DNA of 64,000 bases, from positions 186,001 to 250,000 of the forward strand of contig NW_023357374.1 in assembly GCF_001411555.2 (NCBI RefSeq), written 5' to 3'. The notes below the pieces were generated by a model. The model was not told the origin of the DNA. It made no database searches and saw only the letters and a list, made by a program, of their open reading frames with translations. This document shows, in pieces, positions 34,011-44,147 of the stretch. Each line of letters starts with the position of its first letter. The first letter of the stretch is position 1. This DNA is from Juglans regia (lineage: Eukaryota > Streptophyta > Magnoliopsida > Fagales > Juglandaceae). The translations under genes were made by a program, and so were the position numbers.

Positions 34011-35264
34011 TTTTCCTTTTTCTTAAATCAATCAATCCAAACACTTCAACATATTCAAATCATTTCTCACACATGAAATCATAATTTTCCAAATCACACA
34101 TGCACATGAATGCAATACCCGAAAACCCAGTTTCCTTTACAAACATGAACATGCATGAAATAATGGGATGTACATATACCAACACTGATCCATAACCATC
34201 AACAACCAATAATCAATTCAATCAAACCAACCAAACAACTCCAATCACAAATCCATCCGACCCCCGAACTCCTCGGACTCAGTCCGGCATGTCAAACAAA
34301 TACAGTGAAATGAGTTAATATAAAAATACATTTAAATTACAAAAGTTCTTTGGAGAAATACTTATAGTGTAATATAGCAATTTCCGAAGGATCACGAAGC
34401 TACAAGAGGTAACGTCTGAGCAATGCAACAGTGTAAAATACACTGTGGCCGTGGGTCTCAAAGACCCACTTTCAAACGAAGGCAAACGAAGACCCAAGAT
34501 TGATAGGGTAGGGCCTAGGGAGGTCGGTGAAACTAGTGGTGGTGGTGGTTGGCCGTGAGTGGCGACGCAATGGGTGTTTTAAGGCCAAAAATACCCAAAA
34601 CGAAAATGGAGTTGGATGTACTTCACCGGTGACGGATCGGAGGTGGGGTTGGGTCCATTGGGTTGCTAAGGGGCCGGGGATGAAGTGGTGAAGAGATGGC
34701 GGCCGGTGGTGGAGCGACGGCGGCGCTAGAGCAATTGGTGGCCACGGCTTTAAGCCGTGCGTGGAGGCTACTGGTGGCACGGGAGGTGCTGGGAATGGAG
34801 AGGGGTGGTCGCCGGCAGTAGGGGAAGACGGTGGGCCGGGCGGTGTCGATCACCGCCGGCTCACTACGGCGCTGGGGTGAGAGGAGGAACGGACGAAGGG
34901 GAGAGGGGAGAAGCAGCTCGCGCGGGAAAGGAGGGAAGAAGAAGAAAAAGAAAAAGAAAAAAAAAGAGGAAGAAAAAGAAAAAGAAAAGGAAAAGAAAAA
35001 ATGTAGGGAAAGAAATGAGGTCTAATCCTCATAACTTGGGTCACGAAAATGATCCAACGGAAACGATTTTAAAACAGCGAGTGAAATAAAATATTTCAAA
35101 CACAGTGATTAACATGAAAATAAATAATTAAACCCGATAAAAAGTTAATTTAATTCGAGAAGAAATTTAAACACATAACAATAATTAATTTAAAGAAAGC
35201 ACTTCAAAAATAATTTTCGTAAACTAAAAATCATAAAAATAACCCAATTAAAAATCCAATAATT

Positions 35265-36419
35265 TTAAAATAAGAGAATAAATTTTTGAATCCATAAAAA
35301 TAATTCCTTCAATAAAAATACACTAAAAATACGGGGTGTTACAAGCGTCAGTTTAATCAAACTAACTGGAATATTCGATTCTCTCAACCTCTCCTCATCG
35401 GCAAAAGCAAGCTTAGTAAAACTAAACATGTTACTTATCATTTTCCTTATCCACACACAAATAGACCTCCAAAGCACTTCCACTGAAATGCATTTATCTT
35501 CCATCCTTGCCTTACACCTACGATGCCACAACTTCCAAATAATAATAGAAGGAAGCAGCCCTAAAATACAACCCACTTGGGACTTAGTAGACGCACGTCG
35601 AAACCAAAGTAGTACCAACTCAAACCAACGTTTATTTGGGTCATAAGGCACACCCAAAATATTTGAAAACCTCTTCCAAACCCTAGCCACAATGTCACCT
35701 GCAGCAAGAACATGCTTCAAATTTTCGTATCTTCCCTGCACACAACAATTACATTTTGAAGTAATAGGAATACCAACTCTCCTCAATCTATCATCCACAC
35801 TTAAACCATTATGAAAAGCCTTCCACATAAGAATGGAAATTTTTTTTGGTATAGCTTCATGCCACACCCATTTAGCCCAAGGAACCGCTAGTGCCCTGAC
35901 CCCAATACATTACCAAGCACTTTTTGTAGAAAAACATCCATCTTTATTATGAAGCCAAACCAGTATATCTTGACCAGATTTATGCGCACCCAAATAACTA
36001 CAAATCTCCTCCGCTTTTTGTACTCCCACTAGTCTCTCTAAATTTTCAACGTCCCAACCATTAGAAATTTTTAAATCAACCAACATCAACTTTGGCACAT
36101 CAACCACAGGATACGAATTAGCTAAAGGACCTTCATTCAACCAGTGATCCCACCAAAAAGAAATATTACCATCATGTACCCTCCATATCGAATTTTCCAA
36201 AACCTCTGGGATGCACTTTACCACCATCGTCCAAAACCTAGAGCCTTTTTTAGGATCTAATAAAGAAACATGTTTGTCCCCAATATATTTTGCCCGAAAA
36301 CATTTTGACCAAAGATCATCCCTAGTCAAAACCTTCCATGCAAATTTCATATGAAGAGAAGTTTGTACCTCATCAAAGTCTCGAATCCCAATTCCTCCCT
36401 CATCAGTTGGCTTGCACAT
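35265..36419 (-). pseudogene. LINE ORF2: region after reverse transcriptase, zf-RVT domain
   Basis: The frame at 36419-35910 opens MCKPTDEGGIGIRDFDEVQ, the standard link from reverse transcriptase to the zinc-binding domain in plant L1 elements. It continues WRVHDGNISFWWDHWLNEGP and ends KDGCFSTKSAW. After a break the frame at 35867 gives WHEAIPKKISILMWKAFHNG, then the zinc-binding CNCCVQGRYENLKHVL. The last ~80 bases (35343 and below) belong to the LTR unit. A stop separates the two halves near 35905. The original protein continues in the RNase H part at 32310. Confidence 0.85.
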
Positions 36420-38033
36420 CGACTTCCAAGCAACCCATTTCTTTTATCCTTTCCATCTTTTTCCCCCCAAAAAATGAACTATGAAGCTTGTTCAGATTTT
36501 TCAAGATCCCTTTAGGCAATTGAAGAATAGACATAATATGTATCGGCATACTAGCTAACACATGCTTCAACAAAATCAACTTTCCCCCAGCCGAAAGACA
36601 TTTTAATTTCGATCCCCCAAGTTTCTCCCTTACCCGATTAAAGATAGGCTCTAAATGTGAATTCATAAGCCGCCCATTAACTATAGGAGCACCGAGATAA
36701 GTGAATGGGAAATTACCTTCACTAAATCCAGTAATATTGAGCAACTCCCTCTTCCGCCCTGCAGTAGCATTTTTGGAAAAAAACATGGCTGTTTTTTCTT
36801 TACTCACCCGCTGCCCTGACCAAGACTCATAAGTCTCAATAACCTTCATCAATTCTATCAAAGATCGCTTCCCTCCATTAGCAAAAATCACTACTTCATC
36901 AGCATAAAGAAGGTGAGAAACAAGAGGCGCACCTCTTGGATGAGAAAAATTTTTAATATTACCATACAGAAAAATTTTCTTTAGTAAGCGAGAAAACACT
37001 TCTTCCATAATGATAAAAAGGTATAGAGATAAATGATCCCCCTGTCGCAATCCTCGACCTCCCTGAAAAAAACCCCGAGCTGTACCATTCATCATAATCG
37101 AATACCAAGGTGTAGCAATACAATTCTTGATCAAATCTCTTACAAATGAAGAAAATCCAAAGGCAGCCAAAACATGCAAAAGGAAATCCCATTCCACCCT
37201 ATCATAAGCCTTAGCCATATCCAGTTTCAAAATCACATTCCCGCCCATCGTTTTCTTATTGAGCGATTGCACCATCTCCTGTGTGAGACTGATATTATCA
37301 AAAATACTCCGACCTGGAATAAACGCACATTGCTCAGAAGAGATCAAAGAGGACAATAAAAGAGCAATCCTCGCCACCAAGACCTTTGTGCAAGTTTTGT
37401 AAAAACGGAACATAAGCTGATAGGCCGAAACTTCTCAAAACTCGTCGGCTGAGCTATTTTAGGAATAAGAACTACAAAAGAAGCAATATAGAATATGGGA
37501 AGAGGAACCCCTCTAAAAAAATCCGTTACCGCCTCCACCATTTCCGACTTGACAATATCCCAACAAGCACGGTAAAAACCCGACCCAAAGCCATTCGGCC
37601 CCGGACTACTCTCTATGGGAATACTGAAAACTGCTTGTTTCACCTCCTCTTCTGTGGGCACCGAACCTAATCTCAAATTTTCATCTTCCGAAATCACATC
37701 AGACACGTAATCACCCAAATACGGAAGCACTACACTAGTAGACTGCCCCAAGAACTCCCGAAAATAATGCACAACCCCATCATGAAGTTCATGAGGGGAC
37801 TTTAACGATAAGCCATTGGAAAGTCTCATCTCCGTGATCTTCGATTGCCTCCGTTTATTAAGGATAACATGAAAGTAACGCGAGTTTTGATCTCCATGAC
37901 TCCACCACCTAACTTTAGCACACTGAGCTAACCGTACTTCTTCACGACAAATCCAGGTATCCAACTCCATTTTTGAAGCCAACAGATCAAGTTCCACCTC
38001 TTCATCATAGTTCAGCTGCAAGTGACTCTCCAA
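36403..38033 (-). pseudogene. LINE ORF2: reverse transcriptase domain
   Basis: From 38033: VRLAQCAKVRWWSHGDQNSR, SSPGPNGFGSGFYRACWD, then FRPISLCSVFTKL (37420). After a frameshift near 37400: SSEQCAFIPGRSIFDNISLT, LDMAKAYDRVEWDFLL, GRGLRQGDHLSLYLFIIMEE, and the active-site box HLLYADEVVIFA where the family has F/Y-A-D-D. The second catalytic Asp is replaced by Glu. With the frameshift this makes the enzyme inactive. The order of blocks matches plant L1 reverse transcriptase. It would copy LINE RNA at nicked target DNA. Confidence 0.92.
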
Positions 38034-38950
38034 CGCTCTATCCGACCCTCCAACTCCTTAATATGCCCAGTCGTCCATCCAAAAACTTTTTTATTCCACC
38101 CTTTCAGAACTACTTTCAGTTTTTTCAATTTAGCCGCAAGTTTTAGGAGACCACTACCAGCCTCAGTTTGATTCCAAACCTCTCGGACGCAACTAGGAAA
38201 ATCCACATGATCCACCCACATCTGCTGAAAATGGGAAGGAGATGGCCCATACTCTGCAACATTTTTCACCAAGGAAATAACCATAGGTGCATGATCTGAC
38301 AAAGTACGCGGTAGATATCTCATGAAAGAATCTGGAAAATCTTCAATAAAATTCTACGCAACCAACGAACGATCCAAGTGCGCCCAACTACGAGAAGCCC
38401 CAGCATGCCCATTACACCAAGATAAACTCTTACCCAAGTATTTTAACTCCAGCAATCCGCAAGAGTGTATCCAAGAGTTGAACTCCTCCATCGCCACCAA
38501 AGAACGTGGGCGACCACCTCGTCGTTCCTCATCCGAGACAATAATATTAAAATCCCCTATTATTAACAATGGCTCAGTTCCATTACTTTCATTTTCAAGC
38601 TCAGCCCACAACTCCCGCCATTGAACATACGTACATTTAGCATAAATAAATGAAGCTTTACATTTCATAGAGCCATTAGACACAAGAACTGTAATATGCT
38701 GAGTTCCACAACTAACCAACCTCACATCGACATCATTCAACCAAAAAATCCACAATTTACCTTCCCTAGCAGCATTAGATAACCCATAATCAAAACCCAA
38801 CATCCGTTTAACGTCATCCAATAAATCATCTTGTAGAAAAGGCTTTGCTAACACAACAACTTTCGGCTTATACATACTCAAAATCTTTTTCAGCCTACTC
38901 TTGGAAGATCTCACCCCTCTAATGTTCCAATACAATATTGGACTTATCAT
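38012..38950 (-). pseudogene. LINE ORF2: AP-type endonuclease domain
   Basis: Start at 38950 with MISPILYWNIRGVRSSKSRL (W-N-x-R-G motif). Then VVVLAKPFLQ, where the family normally has a catalytic Glu (here Lys), LLIIGDFNIIVSDEERRGGR (G-D-F-N intact), SWCNGHAGASRSWAHLDRSL, and, after a stop near 38350, LSDHAPMVISL (D-H pair intact). The domain nicks target DNA in active elements. The Glu-to-Lys change and the stop argue against activity. The ORF2 start lies close behind the end of ORF1, as usual for plant L1. Confidence 0.88.
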
Positions 38951-39141
38951 AAATTCAATTTAGAGGACCGGGTAATCACCCGTTTACTACTGCGACCTTT
39001 CATACCAATTGCCTCACCCTTTTTCTTCCCATGGTCTAGTGTATCAGAATCAGAACAAACATCTTTACTATGCAAACCTTTATCAACCATTATTTTTGTA
39101 TCAGAGAAACTGGCCAAGGTAGCAGCCAAATCATTGTCATC

Positions 39142-40191
39142 CTAAATCAACCCACTCTTAGTGCCCTTCCCAACTGATGTTCCACCTTGTAATACTTCAG
39201 CCTGATTGACCATAATAGGTACTAAATCCTCCTGCGTCATTTCCACAAGACTAAAATGCATGTTACTATCCACATCCTGTATATTCAACTCCTCAGGAGC
39301 CGATTGCACCACTTTGTTAATAGGTAACACCACCTCCGTAATGATAGATGGAGCCGTCTTCAATTTACTCAGCACATTATCTTCCACTTCATTCTTTACC
39401 ACTATCCCCTCGCCAGAACTCTACACTACCTCAGAGACCACTGGAGCCATCACCTCCAGAATAGCGGACACCCCTTCTGTAGGGCCTTGTGGCTCCACCT
39501 CCTTTGACTTCTCCCCAGAAACCATACTATGCGATTCCACTAACTGAAAAATAGCCACTTCCTCCTCCTCCCTCTCAATAGGCTGAACTTCATTAACCAA
39601 TACAATATCATCCGAACTCTTACTTTTCATGCCTAAAACTGCCACTTCTTGAGACTCTGATTTTGAACCCGAAGTATCTAAAGATTTCAACTGTTTCGGC
39701 ACTTCTCTATACTCCAGACGAACAGGTTTCTTTTCTTTCTCCTTCCCTATCTTCCCTTGTTTGCACGTCTTCAAGTTATGCCCTTGTAATTTACAATCAG
39801 TGTAGAAGGCAGGCAAAGTTTCGTAGACCACCTCCTGTCTACGACTCGCAGGACAAGAAGGAGCCCCAATCCAAAATGATGACAGTGGAGACTTCGCTGC
39901 ATCTAGTTCTAAACACACCCTCGCCCCATCAGTTCTAGTAGCACATCGCGTAGAATTATCACATCGTATAAACTTTCCAATTGGTGCCGTGAGGATTTTC
40001 AGAATTGAAGGATGGTGAAAGTTTGGGGCCAAACCTGGGAGGAAAATCCAGGCTGGAACAACCGATGGCTCTTCTTCTTCAGAGTACTCCAGAGACCAAT
40101 GAAAGGGACGATATGCCACTCCGTCGATATCACACACTTCCCTCGAAAAAGCCTTATTGAAATCCTCCTCTAACGTCAATCGGACAAACAC
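39142..40191 (-). pseudogene. LINE ORF1: DUF4283 and CCHC-type zinc knuckle
   Basis: The frame at 40191-39421 carries the second half of DUF4283 (YRPFHWSLEYSEEEEPSVVP, AWIFLPGLAPNFHH, GKFIRCDNST, ARVCLELD) and a zinc-knuckle-like segment YTDCKLQGHNLKTC, where the first Cys of the usual CxxC is Tyr/Thr-shifted. A polar linker rich in Glu, Ser and Val follows. A stop at about 39420 separates a last piece (39402-39142). The N-terminal half of DUF4283 is absent, consistent with 5' truncation of the element. The protein would bind LINE RNA. Confidence 0.82.
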
Positions 40192-40299
40192 ATTATGCTG
40201 CTTTTACAGAGTAGCTTAAAATTAACACAAAAAATGCATCGTTGTAAATAATTTTTTTTCCTTTTCTATTTTCATGATATGGTTCATCCTTTGCATACT

Positions 40300-41463
40300 A
40301 GGAAACGAGGGAGGGAATGAGCCACTCAGGACACTACTTGTATCGAGGCTCATACTGTTATGGTAGAGCGAGAGGTCCTGATTCATAAGTTCGACGAACT
40401 CATATAGGAACAGACGAATCAGAGAGATGTTTTCGTCAGTAGAGGATGGGGAAATATCTGCACATTGAGGGGGAATGTATACCCCTCAATGGTTCAGGAT
40501 TTCTATATGAGGATGTGTGACATGCCTCAGGACAAATCCTCTCACATCGTGATTGTATGCGGTGTATACATTGAGATTTCATCAGATGTCATCGCTGATC
40601 ACCTTGGGATTCGTCGAGGAGTTGAGACATCTGCACATGCTACACCCCGTGAGGATGTAGGCACTTCTGCATCATCTACTAACCGCCCATTTGAGCCAGC
40701 ATTAGCTAGAGATGTAGACCGGTTAGAGGCCTAGGATACTGGCCTTGAGGCTCGAGATGATGATCGAGATGAGGATTTCTACATCCTCACCAAAGGCGAC
40801 CGCATGGAGATCGAGAGGAAGAACGCATTCAACCAGAACCATCTACTACCATTTTTCCGTATGGTGCACCTTATTGTTGCAACAAACATGGATCCTGTGG
40901 CACATAAAACCGCATTTAGTCTACTTCGGGCACAGTTTTTTATACGAGTGGCACATGGAGATCCCATAGATTTGTCACTGCACATCTTTAAGAGGATCCA
41001 TTATGAGGCGAGCATCATCTCCACGAATAATCTCCCATACAGTGTCCTGATCAGCCGGCTATTACTTGCACGGAGAGTGCCAACTCAGCCAGAGGAGCGG
41101 GTCAAAGATCATATGAGCCCCCTTGACATGACCACGCATCGACGTAGCATTGGACAAGTGAGGGAACGTCAGCCATCCCTTGTAGAGGATCTAGTTCCTT
41201 TGACGCAGCCTGAGACAGGTCATGTGGGGAGTAGTAGTCACCAGCCACTGAGTACATCTACGAGAGATGCGCGGCCTGCTTGGGTTGATGCGGTGATCTC
41301 ACAACTAACTGTGCATATCGATCGTAAGATCGATCGATCGCTCACGGCTGTAGAGGCGTCTGTCTCTGCGATCGCCCATCCTGTAGGTATCCTCAACGAC
41401 AAGGTTGATACCTTGACTGAGGAGGTACGTAGTTCAAATTTCGCGAACAATGCTATCATCTGA
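40300..41463 (+). pseudogene. Putative plant transposon protein domain ORF inside the CACTA 5' region
   Basis: Opposite in strand to the transposase. The readable frame gives DVFVSRGWGNICTLRGNVYP, VQDFYMRMCDMPQD, HIVIVCGVYIEISSDVIADH and LGIRRG (40425-40625), the layout of the putative plant transposon protein domain (PF20167-like, my reading). A stop follows at about 40732. The frame at 40804-41463 continues with NQNHLLPFFRMVHLIVATNM, SLLRAQFFIRVAHGDPIDLS and a C-terminal tail with a possible short coiled coil (VDAVISQLTVHIDRKIDRSL). Stops at about 40407 and 40732 break it. Whether this belongs to the CACTA element or was acquired is unknown. Confidence 0.5.
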
Positions 41464-41759
41464 GTGTTGTTTAAGAAATTCGATCATATTTTTTGTTTTG
41501 CTTTTATTATTTGTAAAGAAAAATATTATTTAATATTTTTATGGTTTTTCACTATTTAATTCTCAATCTTATTTAATGTTATATTTTCCATATTTAATTC
41601 TAAATCATTGCACTTCAAATATATCTAAACATAAATATATATTTATATATTACAAATTGTGTATATATAAACATATACAAGTCAATTATATAGACTTGTT
41701 AACAAATTATGCACTATAAAAACCATATAATTTTTAAATTAGAGTCATATTTAATGTTT
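41464..41759. other. AT-rich CACTA interior
   Basis: No gene recognised between the plus-strand ORF and the subterminal repeats. Confidence 0.6.
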
Positions 41760-41995
41760 GCATGTTGGCGCAAAACATTTTACGTTTGAACGTTGGTGCC
41801 AAAACATTTCACGTTTGCATGTAAGTAGCCACAATGTTTGAACGTATATGTGACGTTCGAACGTATATTTTCCATACGTTGGAACGTAAAAAAAATTTCA
41901 TCAGTCTTTAGTGACGGTTTCCAGAAATCGTCACAGAAAAGGCTTTTTAATGACGGTTTGGGGACTGTCACAATTTCTCAATTGTCACTAAAAAG
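41760..41995. repeat. CACTA subterminal repeats, 5' end
   Basis: About six half or full sites of the ACGTT(C/T)GAACGT family (41765-41890), then AGTGACGGTTT / AAATCGTCAC-type motifs (41910-41990). Mirrors the denser array at 12200-12690. Confidence 0.8.
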
Positions 41996-42011
41996 AAATT
42001 GTGTTGTAGTG

Positions 42012-42014
42012 ATA
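42012..42014. other. Target site duplication ATA, right flank of CACTA
   Basis: Matches 12007-12009. Confidence 0.9.
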
Positions 42015-42019
42015 ACTAA

Positions 42020-42380
42020 TGTGATACCCAATATGATAACGATAAGTCTATGTCGTGTATGAGATCTCACAATACTTGGAAATGAGAAATTTTTGCTCTT
42101 TATAAGATTTCAATTGGGCACCAATTGTATCATTGACTAGTACATAAGCCGTACTGCATCTATGAGGGATTGGCCCGACGAGGACGTCAAAAATTTAAGG
42201 GGGGAGATTGTGATACTCCATATGATAAGGATAATAGTAGGTGGTGTATGAGATCTCACATTACTTGAGAATGAGAAAATTTTGCTCTTTATAAAGTTCC
42301 AATAGGACTCCAATTGTATCATTGACTAGTCCTTTTAGAATATAGATCATGTAGTTTGCGCCTTCCATTTGAGCGTTACA
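42020..42380 (+). mobile_element. TRIM retrotransposon, about 360 bp, TSD ACTAA
   Basis: Two direct repeats start TGTGATAC(C/T)C (42020 and 42209) and share TGTATGAGATCTCACA, AATGAGAAA, TTTGCTCTTTATAA and ATTGTATCATTGACTAGT. The second ends GAGCGTTACA at 42380. The polypurine tract AAGGGGGGAGAT precedes the second copy. ACTAA flanks both sides (42015-42019, 42381-42385). The first LTR is cut short after GACTAG, with the primer-binding site lost. TRIMs encode no protein and depend on other elements. Confidence 0.9.
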
Positions 42381-42385
42381 ACTAA

Positions 42386-42576
42386 CATGTTAGCATGTAA
42401 GAATATATATAGATAACATGTTCAGTTACTATTATATATTATCATTATCATTATTATAAAATGGAAGGTTTGGATGGAGGCGAAATTAATGAGCATGTGA
42501 AAGGATTTGATTTTATATTTACATCGCCAACTGTAACATGCACAATGCACTATCTCCTTGATCTTGTGGTATGTAG
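42386..42576. repeat. Continuation of the tandem-repeat locus interrupted by CACTA
   Basis: TATATATTATCATTATCATT, GAGCATGTGAAAGGAT and AATGCACTAT echo units at 11495-11830 on the other side of the CACTA element. Similarity is partial and judged by eye. Confidence 0.5.
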
Positions 42577-43687
42577 TTATGATACCCCGCATTTTAGTAC
42601 ATTTTTTTTAATTGAATGATTTTTTTTAATTAATTAACTATTGATTTTCTTGTTTTATATTTATCGGATTTCTCGTTGGATTTATTTTATAATTTTTAAG
42701 TTGTGAAATTTATTTTGATGTGCTTTTTTAATATTAAGTTGCTCCTTACTTTAATGAATAATTTTATTGTTGGACCTTAATTATTTTATTTTATTTTATT
42801 TTTTAATTTTCTATTGGGCTCCAATGGGTTTTTGTAGTTTAGAAAGGCTTGTTGTGTTTTTCTTTTGTGTAGTGGACTATTGGGCCGTTTTGGCCTTAAG
42901 ATAGAAAACCCTAGTTTTTCTGTTTATTTTTCTTCATCTTTAGGCGCCGCACCTTCCTTCTTTCTTCTTTTCATTTTTTTTTCTTTCTCCTTTTTCCTTC
43001 CTCTCCCGTACTACACATCCCTCTGGTTTTATTCTTCCTCTTCAACCCGTGGCTCTCTCTTTCTTTGTCTCCCTCTCTTCCTCTCTTGTCCTCTCTTTCC
43101 TTCTCTCTATTCTCTCTCTCTCTCTCTCAGTGCACCATCGATGGGACAACCACCCCCTTTTCTTGCCCTGCTCTGCTGCAACCTCTTTTCCTCATGGTGA
43201 GCCTCCGTCGCACACGTTCTTCTCTTTTGGTTTCCATTTCTTTTTGTTGTGTTTTATATGTTCCTAGAAACAAGTTTGGACTCTTTGAAAATATTAATGT
43301 CTGGTTTTAAATTTCATGGTCATGATATTCCTGGTAATTACAAAAATGCCATCAGGCCTTTGGTCATTGATTCTTTTCCATAAAACACCTCAAATTTTTT
43401 TAAGTTCTTTTACATGTTGCCCCCTTAGTATGATGTTTTCTGATATGTTGTTATGTGCATTTAGTTTAATGAGTTTATGTTTTAATGGGCTTGGTTTAAT
43501 TGGTTGTGTTTTAATTATTGGGCATGGTTTTTATTATACATGAAAAAATGATTATATTGTTAATCTCAACTATTTAGTTTTCATTTGAACTCATTTCTCT
43601 AAGTTGGCCTTATTTTATAGGATTTTAAGTAGCCATAGTATTCTATTAATCTATAATACGTTGTGGGTACTTTAATATTTTAAAAAC

Positions 43688-44135
43688 TGTAACACTTTGT
43701 TGTGAATTTGGTTTATGGATTGATGATAAGAATGGATACAGGAGAAAGATAGGTTGCCTACTTCGAGGGTAGGATCCTCCAGAATGTTTGAGAGAAAAGG
43801 GAGAAGATGAACAGTAGAGAGAGAAAAGGAATCTTGTAAATTCATGCATAACCATCACATTCCGTGCTACAATGATATATCGTTCCACTACTAACAGAAA
43901 GGAAAATAAACTAAAACAGATGACCTTCACTTAATAGCAAATGAAAGACACTACCTTTAATGGGCTCACAGGCCCATAAACAGACCCCTAATCCATTAAC
44001 TCAACTAACACCCGTTATTCTTTTCTGGCCCAAGGCCCGCAAGACCAGACCATCCCCTTCTAACTCAACACTTATACTTTCCTCTTCTCAACTATGTCTC
44101 TTATCTTGTCTCTATAGCTTAGACGATGTGTGACA
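43688..44135 (-). repeat. 3' LTR of gypsy element 1
   Basis: Plus-strand ends TGTAACAC and GTGTGACA. Pairs with 48534-48980. Confidence 0.93.
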
Positions 44136-44147
44136 AAGCCTCCCACT

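Larger units (their letters stand above)
32700..34206. repeat. Tandem duplication of about 740 bp inside the LTR
   Basis: The segment starting CAACCAACATGCATGCATAT at 32701 recurs at 33438, with the whole following block (CCCGAAAATGATTATTTCCA, the GGCGGGA array, the CACACATGCACATGAATGCA tail) repeated in the same order. The second copy ends near 34206. Offset grows from 737 to 765 bp because the inner array differs in length. Confidence 0.92.
32311..35343 (-). mobile_element. Solo LTR inserted in the LINE, 3033 bp, TSD (G/A)GCGT
   Basis: The minus strand begins TGTAACACCCCGTATTTTTA and ends GGGGGCGCCACA, ends typical of plant gypsy LTRs. Flanks are GGCGT (32306-32310) and AGCGT (35344-35348), a 5-bp duplication with one difference. 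It contains no coding domains. A Lys/Arg-rich frame at 34757-35089 translates an AAG-rich tract. The interior includes two arrays of short GC-rich repeats and a tandem duplication of about 740 bp. Confidence 0.85.
31574..40208 (-). mobile_element. L1-type LINE, 5'-truncated, with an LTR inserted
   Basis: The minus strand carries a truncated ORF1 (40191-39142) and ORF2 with endonuclease, reverse transcriptase, zf-RVT and RNase H domains, then a 3' poly(A) tail, seen as an 18-base T run on the plus strand near 31575-31592. ORF1 lacks its normal N-terminus, so the 5' end (about 40208) is truncated, as is common for target-primed integration. The LTR unit at 32311-35343 splits ORF2. Without it the LINE is about 5.6 kb. 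A target duplication was not resolved in the CT-rich flank. Confidence 0.85.
12010..42011 (-). mobile_element. CACTA (En/Spm) transposon, about 30.0 kb with nested insertions
   Basis: Both ends carry CACTACAACACAATTT (12010-12025 and, inverted, 41996-42011), flanked by ATA on both sides. Inside both ends are motifs of the type AGTGACGGTTT and arrays of GTTCGAACG words, the subterminal repeats expected of this superfamily. The minus strand encodes TNP2 transposase, DUF4218 and DUF4216 regions and a Ptta/En/Spm-type ORF. Three large insertions lie within: LTR units at 13816-19124 and 21582-27216, and a LINE at 31574-40208 that contains another LTR unit. Subtracting them leaves about 10.4 kb, normal for an autonomous CACTA. 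Stop codons in the transposase indicate it can no longer move by itself, although its ends look intact. Confidence 0.95.

Noticed and set aside
32830..34044. Open frames with THHPYxxHP-like repeats as a structured protein
   Set aside because: Repeat translation in an LTR minisatellite; present in both strands.
34757..35089. Lys/Arg-rich protein
   Set aside because: Translation of an AAG/GAA-rich tract inside an LTR.
42865..43310. Ser/Leu/Phe-rich protein with a possible signal peptide
   Set aside because: Translation of CT-rich leader sequence in an LTR-like segment, with three overlapping frames.
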